A stretch of 39,792 bases of DNA from Clostridiales bacterium (GCA_020860575.1 JAJBUB010000124.1:1-39792), one strand, 5' to 3'; shown: positions 31,201 through 39,538, counted from the first letter of the stretch. Program-made: numbers and translations. The notes: generated from the letters alone by a model not told the origin.

Positions 31201-32498
31201 ACATGGAGGAGCGGGGCAGGAAGGTGAACAAGGCGGAGCTGGCCCGGCTGGCCTCCGGCTGCGTGGGCATCAAGCGCACCACCGGACAGCACCCCGGCGG
31301 CATGGTGGTCATCCCGGCGGACAAGGAGATCTACGACTTCTGCCCGGTCCAGCACCCGGCGGACGACCCCAACTCGGACATCATCACCACCCACTTTGAG
31401 TACCACTCCATGGAGGAGAACCTGCTCAAGCTGGATATGCTGGGCCATGATGACCCCACCATGATACGGATGCTCCAGGATGTCTCCGGGGTGAACCCCA
31501 TCGACATCCCTCTGGACGACAAGGACACCATGTCCATCTTCTGTTCCTCCAAGGTGCTGGGCTATGAGAACGACCCCATTCTCGGCCCCACCGGGGCGGT
31601 GGCCATCCCGGAGTTCGGCACCGGCTTCACCCGGCAGATGCTCATCGACACCCAGCCCAAGGACTTCAACACCCTGCTCCGGCTCTCCGGCTTTTCCCAC
31701 GGGACCGACGTGTGGCTGGGCAACGCCAAGGATTTGATTTTGTCCGGCACTGCCTCCGTCTCCGAGGCGGTGGGTTGCCGGGACGACATTATGCTCTACC
31801 TTATCCAGAAGGGCATCGAGCCGCTGAAGGCGTTCAAGTTCATGGAGGCTGTCCGAAAGGGCGTCATCCACAAGGGCAAGAGCTGGCCGGAGGGCATCGA
31901 GGAGGAGATGCGGGCCCACGACATCCCGGAGTGGTACATCGAATCCTGCCGGAAGATCAAGTACCTGTTCCCCAAGGCCCATGCCGTGGCCTACGTCATG
32001 ATGGCCTTCCGCATCGCCTGGTTCAAGGTACACGACCCTCTGGCCTTCTATGCGGCCTATTTCTCCATCCGGGCCAAGGCGCTGGACGCCACCTGTATGT
32101 GCATGGGGCTGGACACCTGCCTGGAAAAGCTCAACGAGATCAAGAACAAGGAAAAGACCTCTGACGTGGAGGACAAAATGCTGACCACTCTGGAGGTCTG
32201 CTACGAGTTCTACATCCGGGGCTTCCACTTCGCCAAAATGGACCTCTACGAATCCGGAGCCACCCGCTTCATTCTGGACCGGGAGAACAAGGCTCTGATA
32301 CCGCCCTTTACCGCCATCCCCGGTCTGGGGGAGGCGGCAGCCCAGTCCATTGTAGACGCCCGCCAGGGTCGGCGGTTCATCTCTGTAGAGGAGCTGAACG
32401 ACTCCTGCCCCAAGCTGTCCAAGGCCCACATCGACACCCTGCGCCACATGGGGGCGCTGGACGGGATGCCAGACACCAGTCAGGTGACCTTTTTCTGA
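28299..32498 (+). CDS. polC: DNA polymerase III alpha subunit PolC (Gram-positive type)
   Basis: 1399 residues, full length. Order: N-terminal domain; a Pro/Glu-rich linker (about 85-165); an OB domain (IFGKGIHRKPIPM...VEHRELPKRKAWVVNFYITDYTNS); the PHP domain from about 291 (VELHLHTRFSTMDG, AVTDHG) split by the DEDDh proofreading exonuclease (FDIETTGL near 378, AHNADFDMGFL); then palm-thumb-fingers with PDIDLNFSGEYQ near 920, a zinc-type CPKC...CPVC pair from residue 867, and a C-terminal HhH part. It is the leading-strand replicative polymerase. The ATG at 28299 has CAGGAGA seven bases upstream; an earlier in-frame ATG has none. It stands alone with its own promoter. Confidence 0.98.
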   Translation: MALKQPIPLLRLFEHWQPTGYLGELAQDCTVRDFRLHQKERTAELEVTFASADPDPASLRAMGTVLSGCYGMNGVTLIAEPKEPASEEEYQALPSTEPTEEERPPLPEEAPPEREENTPEPEEAPLSDGDVFRQTAALREAALREAAAHQPASGSGKKQRREMPQAPVGNMIFGKGIHRKPIPMSQVTLDMGMVAVCGKVFFVEHRELPKRKAWVVNFYITDYTNSLVVARFLENRQAQPILDQIKVGMYVIVEGKLGINNYSGEMELSPYAIAPAKAPRGRMDTAKEKRVELHLHTRFSTMDGLTEIKDAVKRAISWGHSAIAVTDHGVAQAFPDAWHTAGDKIKILYGVEAYYINDVDDRVVVHGDSTASLDDEIVCFDIETTGLSQERDRITEIGAVVLRNGQVEERYNTFVNPGRPIPREVVELTSITDDMVKDAPSQSEALNDFLDWVGDRPLAAHNADFDMGFLAVGCQRMGRPFPNTSIDTLILAQNLLPDLGKYKLDIVANRLNLPEFHHHRASDDGAMVGYMLVPFKQMLADLGVTRIDQINPAMQSLRKKGKRRQKAQHLIVLAKNQSGLRNLYKLISLSHLEHFKRYPIMPKSLINENREGLIIGSACEAGELFQAIVDHKSYDELKRIASWYDFLEIQPICNNKFLIGAGKARDEEELREFNRTVLRLANDLNKPCCATGDVHFLDPEDEAYRHVLQAAQGFEDADKSLPIYFKTTDEMLEEFAYLGEEDCHKVVIEDPNRIARWCDNIPPLPRGLFAPKLENSAQELEYLVYNRAHELYGEELPQIVQDRIDLELPGIIQRKYDVIYMSAQKLVADSLAHGYLVGSRGSVGSSLVAFLSGITEVNGLPPHYRCPKCRHSDFDVDTVKYGCGADLPDRDCPVCGTKMKKDGFNIPFETFLGYGGTKVPDIDLNFSGEYQASAHRYTFELFGEGHVFKAGTVGTVAEKTAYGYVLKYMEERGRKVNKAELARLASGCVGIKRTTGQHPGGMVVIPADKEIYDFCPVQHPADDPNSDIITTHFEYHSMEENLLKLDMLGHDDPTMIRMLQDVSGVNPIDIPLDDKDTMSIFCSSKVLGYENDPILGPTGAVAIPEFGTGFTRQMLIDTQPKDFNTLLRLSGFSHGTDVWLGNAKDLILSGTASVSEAVGCRDDIMLYLIQKGIEPLKAFKFMEAVRKGVIHKGKSWPEGIEEEMRAHDIPEWYIESCRKIKYLFPKAHAVAYVMMAFRIAWFKVHDPLAFYAAYFSIRAKALDATCMCMGLDTCLEKLNEIKNKEKTSDVEDKMLTTLEVCYEFYIRGFHFAKMDLYESGATRFILDRENKALIPPFTAIPGLGEAAAQSIVDARQGRRFISVEELNDSCPKLSKAHIDTLRHMGALDGMPDTSQVTFF

Positions 32499-32569
32499 CC
32501 GGTAGCGCCGACAGCAGCTTAGACAGGCCGCCACAGGGGAAAACAAGCTCCCTTTGTCTATTTCAGCGG

Positions 32570-32598
32570 TTGACACGGGCCTTCTTTCATGGTAGTGT
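32570..32598 (+). promoter_or_regulatory. Likely SigA promoter of the histidine operon
   Basis: Perfect -35 TTGACA (32570-32575), 17 bases, then a poor -10 TAGTGT (32593-32598). It is the only good candidate between polC and hisZ; the leader would be about 58 bases. The weak -10 might suit a regulated promoter. Confidence 0.5.
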
Positions 32599-32612
32599 AT
32601 TAGCGTGCTAAA

Positions 32613-32638
32613 GCGCCGGGGCATCGACACACCGGCGC
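32613..32638 (+). promoter_or_regulatory. Hairpin in the his operon leader
   Basis: GCGCCGG (32613-32619) pairs perfectly with CCGGCGC (32632-32638) around a 12-base loop, some 25 bases before the hisZ start. No T tract follows, no T-box consensus is present and there is no His-rich leader peptide, so its role is open. Confidence 0.4.
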
Positions 32639-32662
32639 AATCTGAGAGCCGAGGTTTCATCT

Positions 32663-33835
32663 ATGCGTTACATTCCCAACACCCCCGAGGGGACCCGGGA
32701 CCGGCTGTTTGGCGAGTGCCGGGAGCGGCGCACTGTCCAGGCGGCGCTGACCCGGCTGTTCTCTCAGCGGGGCTACAGCGAGATCATCACTCCGGAGGAG
32801 GAGTTCTACGACCTCTTTGCTATGACGGGGGCCGCCATGCCCCAGGAGGAGATCGTCAAGATCATTGACCGTTCCGGCAGGATCTGCGTCCTGCGACCGG
32901 ACTGCACCACTCCTATCGCCAGAGTAGCTGCTACCCGATTAAAGGACATGGTGTTGCCCCAGCGATTCTATTATAATCAGACGGTCTATCGCTCCAGCTT
33001 CGGCCACCAGGGCCAGAACGGCGAGATCCCCCAGTGCGGCATTGAGCTGATAGGTGCCAAGGGGAAAAAGGCGGATTTGGAGGTCATCGCCACGGCGGTA
33101 GACGCTCTCCGGGCCTGTGGGCTGGAGCGGTTCCACATTGAGCTGGGCCATGCGGACATCTACCCCGCCTTTGCCCGGCAGCTGGAGATGGACGACGAGG
33201 GCCAGGAGACGATGCGCTCCCTGATCGAGCGCAAAAACTTTGCCGCTCTGAACGACTTCCTTGCCCCCTATGGCGACCAGGCGGGGGTCCGGGCCGTTCA
33301 GCGGCTGGTCTACCTCTTCGGCGGGCCGGAGGTCCTGGACGAGGCGGAGGCCCTGGCGGGGGAGATGCCCGCCATCGGACACCTTCGGGACATCTACAAT
33401 CAGCTCTCTCAGTCCGGCTATGGAGACTACATTCGCTTTGACCTGGGGCTGGTGAACCATATCGGCTACTACACCGGCCCCATCTTCCGTGGCTATGTGG
33501 AGGGGGCGGGGAACGCCGTCCTCAGCGGAGGGCGGTATGACCAGCTGTGCGGCAGCTTTGGCCGACCCGCCCAGGCCACCGGCTTTGCCATCGATGTGGA
33601 CCAGGTGGCCCGCTGCCTGCCCAGAGCGGAGTTGCCTCAGGTGGAGGCGGTCATCCACTACCCCAACCATCTCATTGGAAAGGCCCTGGCGCTGGTGGAC
33701 AGCCGGCCGGGAGGAACCTGTGAGCTGTCCCCCTGCGGACGGCTGGAGAGCACGGTGCAGATGGCCCGGGAGAAGGGGATCCCCACCGTCATCGTTCTCT
33801 CGGAGGACGGTATGGAGGAGGTGTCTGTCCGATGA
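32663..33835 (+). CDS. hisZ: ATP phosphoribosyltransferase regulatory subunit HisZ
   Basis: 390 residues, a catalytically inactive relative of histidyl-tRNA synthetase. The start MRYIPNTPEGTRDRLFGE and the class II core (FYDLFAMTGAAMP, ICVLRPDCTTPIARVAA, RFYYNQTVYR) are typical; the later segment VNHIGYYTGPIFRGYVEGAG...LSGGRYDQL corresponds to the HisRS catalytic fold, and the anticodon-binding domain is missing or much reduced. HisZ forms a hetero-octamer with short-form HisG, which follows with an ATGA overlap. First gene of the his operon. Confidence 0.96.
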   Translation: MRYIPNTPEGTRDRLFGECRERRTVQAALTRLFSQRGYSEIITPEEEFYDLFAMTGAAMPQEEIVKIIDRSGRICVLRPDCTTPIARVAATRLKDMVLPQRFYYNQTVYRSSFGHQGQNGEIPQCGIELIGAKGKKADLEVIATAVDALRACGLERFHIELGHADIYPAFARQLEMDDEGQETMRSLIERKNFAALNDFLAPYGDQAGVRAVQRLVYLFGGPEVLDEAEALAGEMPAIGHLRDIYNQLSQSGYGDYIRFDLGLVNHIGYYTGPIFRGYVEGAGNAVLSGGRYDQLCGSFGRPAQATGFAIDVDQVARCLPRAELPQVEAVIHYPNHLIGKALALVDSRPGGTCELSPCGRLESTVQMAREKGIPTVIVLSEDGMEEVSVR

Positions 33836-34476
33836 GCGAGCGGCTTCGCATCGCCCTGACCAAGGGCAGATTACAGGACAAGAGCGTGGCCCTGTTTGAA
33901 CAGGCCGGACTGGACTGCACTCCCGTCCGGGACCCCGGACGGCGGCTCATCCACGCCCTGCCCAACTATCCATTGGACTGTGTGCTTGCCAAGGCGCCGG
34001 ATGTCATCACCTACGTAGAGCACGGGGTCTGCGATTTGGGCATCGTGGGCAAGGACACCATCCTGGAAAAGGGCGGCTCCTTTTACGAGGTGCTGGACCT
34101 GGGCTTCGGGGCCTGCCGGTTTGCCCTGGCAGTGCCGGAGGGGGCGGAATTCTACGGCAGCTACAAGGCCAGGACCATCGCCTCCAAGTATCCCAACGTG
34201 ACCCGCGCCTTTTTCCAGGGCAAGGGCATGAACGTGGATATCATTAAAATAGAAGGCTCTGTGGAGCTGGCCCCCATCCTGGGGCTGGCGGACGGCATTG
34301 TGGACATCGTGGAGACCGGGGCGACCCTCCGGGCCAACGGCCTGGTCCCCATCGAGACGGTGGCCCGGGTGTCCGCCCGGCTCATTGTCAACACGGCCAG
34401 CATGAAGCTCCACAAGAGCGCCATCGAGGATTTCATTCGCCGCTGTGAGCAGGCGATGGGGAAGGAGAAGCTATGA
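33832..34476 (+). CDS. hisG: ATP phosphoribosyltransferase HisG, short form
   Basis: 214 residues: the short form lacking the C-terminal regulatory ACT-like domain, consistent with a HisZ partner. Motifs: RIALTKGRLQDKSVALFEQ at the N-terminus, DVITYVEHGVCDLGIVGKD, then ASKYPNVTRAFFQGKGM and the PRPP-binding loop GLADGIVDIVETGATLRANGL. It catalyses the first step, ATP plus PRPP to phosphoribosyl-ATP, and is feedback inhibited by histidine through HisZ. Overlaps hisZ and hisD by four bases each. Confidence 0.97.
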   Translation: MSERLRIALTKGRLQDKSVALFEQAGLDCTPVRDPGRRLIHALPNYPLDCVLAKAPDVITYVEHGVCDLGIVGKDTILEKGGSFYEVLDLGFGACRFALAVPEGAEFYGSYKARTIASKYPNVTRAFFQGKGMNVDIIKIEGSVELAPILGLADGIVDIVETGATLRANGLVPIETVARVSARLIVNTASMKLHKSAIEDFIRRCEQAMGKEKL

Positions 34477-35750
34477 TTCAGATCGTCATCGCCGACGGCC
34501 AGGCGGAGCAGCGGCAGATCGCCGCGCTGAAGGCCCGTGCCGCTCAGGCCAACGGCGAGATCACCCGGCGGGTGGCGGATATCCTGGAGGATGTCCGGGT
34601 CCGGGGCTATGAGGCGGTGCGGGAGTACTCCCTTCGCTTTGACCGGTCGGAGCCGTATGAGATCCCCGCCTCCCGGCTGGAGGAGGCCTATGCCGCCTGC
34701 GACCCGGCCCTGATCGCCGCCATGGAGCACGCCGCCCGGAACATCCGGGACTACAACGAAAAGCTGCTGACCAGCTCCGGTCGGTGGACCTCCCCCGACG
34801 GGGGACAGGTGGGCCGCATCGTCCGGGGCCTGACCCGTGTGGGCATCTACGTCCCCGGCGGCACCGCCGCCTACCCCAGCAGCGTGCTGATGAACGCCGT
34901 CCCCGCCCAGGTGGCCGGGGTGGAGGAGATCGTCATGGTGACGCCCCCCACGGAGAACCTGAACGACGCGGTCCTGGCTGCGGCGAAGATCGCCGGTGTC
35001 CACCGGGTCATCGCCCTGGGCGGCGCTCAGGCGGTGGCCGCTCTGACCTACGGGGCGGACTGGATTCCCCAGGTGGACAAGCTGGTGGGGCCGGGGAACG
35101 CCTATGTGGCCGCCGCCAAGCGTCTGGCCTACGGCACCCTGGACATCGACATGGTGGCCGGGCCGTCCGAGGTGCTGGTCATCGCCGACCGCACCGCCGA
35201 CCCCAGGTTCGTGGCCGCCGACCTGCTCAGTCAGGCGGAACACGACCGGCTGGCCTCCGCCTGGCTGCTGACCGACTCCCTGGAGCTGGCCCAGGCGGTG
35301 GACGGGGAGATGGCCCGGCAGACGGGCTACCTCTCCCGGAGCGAGATCATGGAGGAGTCGGTGGCCCGGTTCGGCGCTGCCATCGTCTGCCCCGATCTCC
35401 ACCGGTGCGCGGAGCTGGCCAATCTGGTGGCCCCGGAGCATCTGGAGATCGTCACGGAGGACCCGGAGGCGCTGCTCCCGGAGATCAAAAATGCCGGGGC
35501 GGTGTTCCTGGGGGCCTGGTCCCCGGAGCCGCTGGGGGATTATCTAGCGGGGCCGGACCATGTGCTGCCCACCAGCGGCACCGCCCGGTTCTTCTCCCCC
35601 CTGAGCGTGGAGGCCTTTTTGAAGAGCATGTCGGTCATCCGCTTCGATCAGCATTCCCTTGCCGGATTGAAGGACGAGATCATCACCTTCGCCCAGGCCG
35701 AGCATTTGACCGCCCACGCCAACTCTATCCAGGTCCGATTTGAACAGTGA
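34473..35750 (+). CDS. hisD: Histidinol dehydrogenase HisD
   Basis: 425 residues. Motifs: VGRIVRGLTRVGIYVPGGTAAYPSSVLMNAVPAQVAGV, GGAQAVAALTYGADWIPQVDKLVGPGNAYVAAAKR, DMVAGPSEVLVIAD, the zinc-ligand segment LLSQAEHD, and VAPEHLEIV; the C-terminal LPTSGTARFFSPLSVEAFLK completes the family. This zinc enzyme makes the last two oxidations, histidinol to histidine, with NAD. The start overlaps the hisG stop as ATGA. Confidence 0.98.
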   Translation: MIQIVIADGQAEQRQIAALKARAAQANGEITRRVADILEDVRVRGYEAVREYSLRFDRSEPYEIPASRLEEAYAACDPALIAAMEHAARNIRDYNEKLLTSSGRWTSPDGGQVGRIVRGLTRVGIYVPGGTAAYPSSVLMNAVPAQVAGVEEIVMVTPPTENLNDAVLAAAKIAGVHRVIALGGAQAVAALTYGADWIPQVDKLVGPGNAYVAAAKRLAYGTLDIDMVAGPSEVLVIADRTADPRFVAADLLSQAEHDRLASAWLLTDSLELAQAVDGEMARQTGYLSRSEIMEESVARFGAAIVCPDLHRCAELANLVAPEHLEIVTEDPEALLPEIKNAGAVFLGAWSPEPLGDYLAGPDHVLPTSGTARFFSPLSVEAFLKSMSVIRFDQHSLAGLKDEIITFAQAEHLTAHANSIQVRFEQ

Positions 35751-35760
35751 GGTGATTTCC

Positions 35761-36339
35761 ATGTCCAGAACCGCAGCCATTGAACGAAATACCAGGGAGA
35801 CCCAGGTCGCGATCTCCCTCGATTTGGACGGGGGACCGGTGAGCGTCTCCACGGGTATCGGCTTTTTTGACCATATGCTCACCGCCTTCGGCTTTTACGC
35901 CAAAATCGGTCTCTCCGTGGAGGTGCACGGGGACCTGGAGGTGGACGGCCACCACACGGTGGAGGACACGGGCATCGTCTTAGGACAGGCGCTGAAACAA
36001 GCCCTGGGCGACCGGGCGGGTATCCGTCGGTTCGGCTCCTGCTATGTCCCTATGGACGAGGCGCTGACCTTCACCGCTCTGGACTTCTCCAACCGGCCCT
36101 ATCTGGTGTTCGACGCCCCCATGCCCCAGGAGCGCATCGGAGATTATGACAGCTGCCTGACGGTGGAGTTCATGCGTGCCCTGGCGGTGAATGCCGGACT
36201 GACCCTCCACCAGAAATGCCTCTACGGGGCCAATGCCCACCACATCACCGAGGGGCTGTTCAAGAGCCTGGGCATGGCTATCCGGGACGCCGTCCAGGTA
36301 CAGGGAAACGGCGTCACCTCCACGAAGGGCGTGCTGTGA
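35761..36339 (+). CDS. hisB: Imidazoleglycerol-phosphate dehydratase HisB
   Basis: 192 residues, monofunctional, with no phosphatase domain. The repeated metal-binding His motifs are FFDHMLTAFGFYAK, DGHHTVEDTGIVLGQAL, LHQKCLYGANAHHITEGLFKSLG. It dehydrates imidazoleglycerol phosphate to imidazoleacetol phosphate, using manganese. The ATG at 35761 is preceded by GAGGTGA; a TTG 21 bases earlier overlaps the hisD end and is less likely. No histidinol-phosphate phosphatase is fused or adjacent. Confidence 0.97.
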   Translation: MSRTAAIERNTRETQVAISLDLDGGPVSVSTGIGFFDHMLTAFGFYAKIGLSVEVHGDLEVDGHHTVEDTGIVLGQALKQALGDRAGIRRFGSCYVPMDEALTFTALDFSNRPYLVFDAPMPQERIGDYDSCLTVEFMRALAVNAGLTLHQKCLYGANAHHITEGLFKSLGMAIRDAVQVQGNGVTSTKGVL

Positions 36340-36340
36340 G

Positions 36341-36949
36341 ATGGGATACACTGCAATCGTGGATTATGGCGTGGGCAATCTCATGAGCGTGAAAAACGCC
36401 ATGGGCTACCTGGGCCTGGAGACGAAGATCACCGGGGACGCTGCCGGACTGGAGATGGCGGACGCCATCATCCTCCCCGGCGTGGGGGCCTTCCCGGACG
36501 CCTGGGAAAAGCTCTCCGGCCCGGGCCTGGACAAAATTTTGCGCCGGGAGGCGGAGCGCAAGCCTATTCTGGGCGTCTGTCTGGGGATGCAGCTCCTCTT
36601 TCAGCGGGGGGAGGAGGTCCGCCCCTGTGAGGGGCTGGGCTTTGTCCGGGGGCCGGTGCAGCGGATACAGACCGACCTCAAGCTGCCCCACATCGGCTGG
36701 AACAGCCTGCGCTTTCACAACGATTCCCCCCTGTTCCGGGGCATCCCCCAGGGGGCCTATGTCTACTTTGTACACACCTTCTGCGGCAGGGCGGAGGACC
36801 CGTCCCAGATCATCGCCACCACCGATTACGGGACCGAGGTGGTGGCGGCGGTCCAGAGCGGCAACGTCTATGGCACCCAGTTCCACCCGGAGAAGTCCGG
36901 GGAGATCGGCCTTGCCATGCTGCGGAATTTTGGAGGTCTGAACCGATGA
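36341..36949 (+). CDS. hisH: Imidazole glycerol phosphate synthase subunit HisH (glutaminase)
   Basis: 202 residues, a class I glutamine amidotransferase. The start AIVDYGVGNLMSVKNAMGYLG, the nucleophile motif GVCLGMQLLF, PHIGWNSL and the His/Glu pair in GTQFHPEKSG are all present. It releases ammonia from glutamine and channels it to HisF. hisA lies between hisH and hisF, the usual order. The ATG begins one base after the hisB stop. Confidence 0.97.
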   Translation: MGYTAIVDYGVGNLMSVKNAMGYLGLETKITGDAAGLEMADAIILPGVGAFPDAWEKLSGPGLDKILRREAERKPILGVCLGMQLLFQRGEEVRPCEGLGFVRGPVQRIQTDLKLPHIGWNSLRFHNDSPLFRGIPQGAYVYFVHTFCGRAEDPSQIIATTDYGTEVVAAVQSGNVYGTQFHPEKSGEIGLAMLRNFGGLNR

Positions 36950-37668
36950 TACTGCTGCCTGCCATTGACTTAAAGGACCAGAAGGTGGTCCGTCTCTATC
37001 AGGGGAGCTTCGACACGGTGCATCAGGTGGCGGAGGACCCCCTTCAGACCGCCGCTGCCTTTTACGAGGCCGGGGCCAGGTTCATCCACATGGTGGACCT
37101 GGACGGGGCGAAAAGCGGGCGACGGGTGAACTCCGACATCGTCTCCCGGGTCGCCCGAAAGAGCGGTCTCCGGGTGGAGCTGGGGGGCGGCATCCGCTCC
37201 ATGGCCGACCTGGAGGCGGTGGACGCTCTGGGGGTGGAGCGGATGGTCATCGGCTCCGCCGCCGTCAGTGACCCGGAGCTGGTCCGGGCAGCGGTGGAGC
37301 GCTACGGGCGCCGCATCGCCGTGGGCATCGACACCCGGGACGGCCGGGTGCGCACCGCCGGATGGGTGGAGGACTCCGGGCTGGACTACCTGGACTTTGC
37401 TCGCTCCATGGAGGCGCTGGGGGTGGAGATCATCATTTTCACCGACATCGCCACCGACGGGGCGCTCACCGGCCCCTCCTTTGACCGGCTGGCGGCTCTC
37501 CAGCGGGCGGTGAAGTGCGACATCATCGCCTCCGGGGGCGTGTCCTGCAACGAGGATCTGGTGCGCCTGAACGAGATGGGCCTCTACGGGGCCATTATCG
37601 GCAAGGCCTATTACGCCGGGACGGTGGATCTGGCCCAGGCGGTACGGGAGGTGGGCAGCCCATGCTAG
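36946..37668 (+). CDS. hisA: Phosphoribosyl-formimino-AICAR ribotide isomerase HisA
   Basis: 240 residues, a half-barrel-duplicated TIM barrel. The catalytic Asp8 is in [17 protein letters not shown], the second Asp in [18 protein letters not shown], with [12 protein letters not shown] and [14 protein letters not shown] as phosphate-binding segments. It isomerises ProFAR to PRFAR. Overlaps hisH by four bases and hisF by seven, indicating coupled translation. Confidence 0.97.
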   Translation: MILLPAIDLKDQKVVRLYQGSFDTVHQVAEDPLQTAAAFYEAGARFIHMVDLDGAKSGRRVNSDIVSRVARKSGLRVELGGGIRSMADLEAVDALGVERMVIGSAAVSDPELVRAAVERYGRRIAVGIDTRDGRVRTAGWVEDSGLDYLDFARSMEALGVEIIIFTDIATDGALTGPSFDRLAALQRAVKCDIIASGGVSCNEDLVRLNEMGLYGAIIGKAYYAGTVDLAQAVREVGSPC

Positions 37669-38420
37669 CCAAACGCATTATCCCCTGTCTGGACGTCCGG
37701 GACGGCCGGGTGGTCAAGGGGGTCAACTTTGTCAACATCCGGGACGCCGGGGACCCGGTGGAGCTGGCGACCTATTACTCCGACCAGGGGGCGGACGAGA
37801 TCGTCTTTCTGGACATCACCGCCACCCACGAGGCCCGAAAGACGGTGGCCGACGTGGTGGAGCGGACGGCGGCCCAGGTGTTCGTCCCCCTGACGGTCGG
37901 GGGCGGCATCCGGACGCTGGAGGATTTCCAGCTCCTTCTCCGGGCGGGAGCGGATAAAATCTCCGTCAACTCCGCCGCCGTGAAAAATCCCGCCCTCATC
38001 TCCCGGGCGGCGGAGCGGTTCGGCAGTCAGTGCGTGGTGCTGGCCATCGACGCCCGGCGTCGGCCCGAGGGCGGCTTCGAGGTGGTGGTGGCCGGAGGAC
38101 GCATCCCCACCGGCCTGGATGCCGTCGAGTGGGCCAGAGAGGGGGAGCGGCTGGGAGCCGGAGAAATTTTGTTGACATCTATGGACGCAGACGGCACCAA
38201 GGCGGGCTTCGATCTGGAGCTGACCCGTGCCGTGACCCAGGCGGTCCGCATCCCGGTCATCGCCTCCGGGGGCTGCGGCAGCCTGGCCCACTTTGCAGAG
38301 GTCTTTCGGGAGACCGACTGCGACGCCGCGCTGGCGGCCTCCCTGTTCCACTTCGGGGAGCTGACCGTCCCCCAGGTGAAGGAATACCTCAGGACCCAAA
38401 ACATCCCGGTGCGCCGGTGA
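37662..38420 (+). CDS. hisF: Imidazole glycerol phosphate synthase subunit HisF (cyclase)
   Basis: 252 residues. Asp11 is in [17 protein letters not shown], the second catalytic Asp in [46 protein letters not shown] and [15 protein letters not shown] bind phosphate. It makes the imidazole ring and AICAR from PRFAR and ammonia delivered by HisH. The ATG at 37662 lies inside the end of hisA with GGGAGGTG upstream. The upstream in-frame extension is shadow of hisA. Confidence 0.98.
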   Translation: MLAKRIIPCLDVRDGRVVKGVNFVNIRDAGDPVELATYYSDQGADEIVFLDITATHEARKTVADVVERTAAQVFVPLTVGGGIRTLEDFQLLLRAGADKISVNSAAVKNPALISRAAERFGSQCVVLAIDARRRPEGGFEVVVAGGRIPTGLDAVEWAREGERLGAGEILLTSMDADGTKAGFDLELTRAVTQAVRIPVIASGGCGSLAHFAEVFRETDCDAALAASLFHFGELTVPQVKEYLRTQNIPVRR

Positions 38421-38430
38421 GGAGACTGCC

Positions 38431-38760
38431 ATGTTTGACTTAGATCTGCTGTTTCAAAAATCCGACCTCATCCCGGTCATCATCCAGGACCGGGCTACCA
38501 AGGACATCCTCATGCTGGGCTTTACCAACCGGGAGGCGGTAGAGCGGACGCTGGAGACGAAAACCGCCTGGTTCTGGTCCCGGAGCCGGAAAACGCTGTG
38601 GAACAAGGGGGAGACCTCCGGGAATTTCCTCCATGTGAGAAAGATCGTCACCGACTGCGACACGGACACCCTGCTGTACCTCTGCGACCCGGACGGGCCC
38701 ACCTGCCACACCGGGCGGCGGAGCTGCTTCTTTAACGACGTCTGGGAGGACGGAGAATGA
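38431..38760 (+). CDS. hisI: Phosphoribosyl-AMP cyclohydrolase HisI
   Basis: 109 residues, the monofunctional form. Motifs: [45 protein letters not shown], and the metal sites DCDTDTLLY and [13 protein letters not shown]. It opens the purine ring of phosphoribosyl-AMP. In many bacteria it is fused to HisE; here HisE is a separate, following gene whose start overlaps the hisI stop as ATGA. GAGGAGAC is upstream. Confidence 0.97.
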   Translation: MFDLDLLFQKSDLIPVIIQDRATKDILMLGFTNREAVERTLETKTAWFWSRSRKTLWNKGETSGNFLHVRKIVTDCDTDTLLYLCDPDGPTCHTGRRSCFFNDVWEDGE

Positions 38761-39392
38761 GCATCGACAGCGCCCTGTGGGCGCAGTACCGGGTGGTGCT
38801 GGACCGGAAGCAAAACCCCGGCGGGGAGAAGTCCTATACCAGCTATCTCTACAGCCAGGGGCTGAACAAAATTCTGAAAAAGTGCGGCGAGGAGACCTTT
38901 GAGGCGGTCATCGCCGCCAAGGGGGACGACCGGGACGAGCTGCTGGGGGAGCTGGGAGATGTACTTTACCACGTCACCGTCCTGCTCTGCTTCCTGGACA
39001 TCCCCTTTGCCGACGTGCTGGCAGCGCTGAATCGCCGCTGCGGCACGGAGGGCCAGCCGGTGGACGCCCTGCTGGACGCCGTGGCCGCCCGAAAGGACCT
39101 GCCCGTCCTGGAGGGGGCGGGGGAGGGCAGCTCCTACACCGCCTATCTCTTTCAACAGGGGACGGACAAGATCCTGAAAAAGGTGGGGGAGTCCTGCACT
39201 CTGCTGCTCCTGGCCGCCAGGGACGGGGACAAGGGGGAAACGGTTGCTCAGTGCGCCGGGCTGCTGTACCACCTGCTGGTGCTGCTGGTAGACGAGAACA
39301 TCCCCGCCAGTGCCCTGGGAGAGACATTGGACAGGCGCAACGGGACCACCGGAAACCTGAAAACCTTCCACCAGACAGATGTGAATACCTGA
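38757..39392 (+). CDS. hisE: Tandem HisE: phosphoribosyl-ATP pyrophosphatase with a degenerate second copy
   Basis: 211 residues, twice the usual length of about 100. Residues 26-96 and 126-196 align with an exact offset of 100 and no gap (SYTSYL/SYTAYL, NKILKK/DKILKK, GDVLYH/AGLLYH, DIP/NIP, LNRRCG/LDRRNG). The first copy has the MazG-fold metal residues E45, E46, E49, E65 and D68. In the second the equivalents are E145, S146, L149, Q165 and G168, so only one remains. The first domain should hydrolyse PRATP to PRAMP; the second is probably structural, replacing a dimer partner. ATGA overlap with hisI; last gene of the operon. Confidence 0.93.
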   Translation: MSIDSALWAQYRVVLDRKQNPGGEKSYTSYLYSQGLNKILKKCGEETFEAVIAAKGDDRDELLGELGDVLYHVTVLLCFLDIPFADVLAALNRRCGTEGQPVDALLDAVAARKDLPVLEGAGEGSSYTAYLFQQGTDKILKKVGESCTLLLLAARDGDKGETVAQCAGLLYHLLVLLVDENIPASALGETLDRRNGTTGNLKTFHQTDVNT

Positions 39393-39395
39393 TAG

Positions 39396-39438
39396 ATCCC
39401 CTCCGGGGCCGCACAGGTCGGCTTCGGAGGGGATTTTT
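39396..39438 (+). terminator. Terminator of the his operon
   Basis: ATCCCCTCCG (39396-39405) pairs perfectly with CGGAGGGGAT (39425-39434), followed by TTTTT ending at 39438. It begins a few bases after the hisE stop. Confidence 0.92.
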
Positions 39439-39499
39439 CTGCGCTCTGCCCGTGCTTATCCGCGCAACGCAGTTTCACAAATAAACAAGGACTTTTTAC

Positions 39500-39528
39500 T
39501 TGCTATTTAGCAAAAATAATGATATGAT
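39500..39528 (+). promoter_or_regulatory. SigA promoter of the secreted-protein gene
   Basis: TTGCTA (39500-39505), 17 bases, TATGAT (39523-39528), with an extended -10 TGA. The upstream DNA is AT-rich. The predicted start is near 39535. Confidence 0.7.
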
Positions 39529-39538
39529 ACACGAAAGA

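Noticed and set aside
32499-32662. T-box or His leader-peptide attenuator before hisZ
   Set aside because: The T-box core sequence, a specifier-like long leader and any run of His codons are absent; only a 7-base hairpin is seen.
37515-37661. Frameshift between hisA and hisF
   Set aside because: The long upstream extension of the hisF frame is a shadow of hisA; the normal hisF start at 37662 overlaps the hisA end by seven bases.
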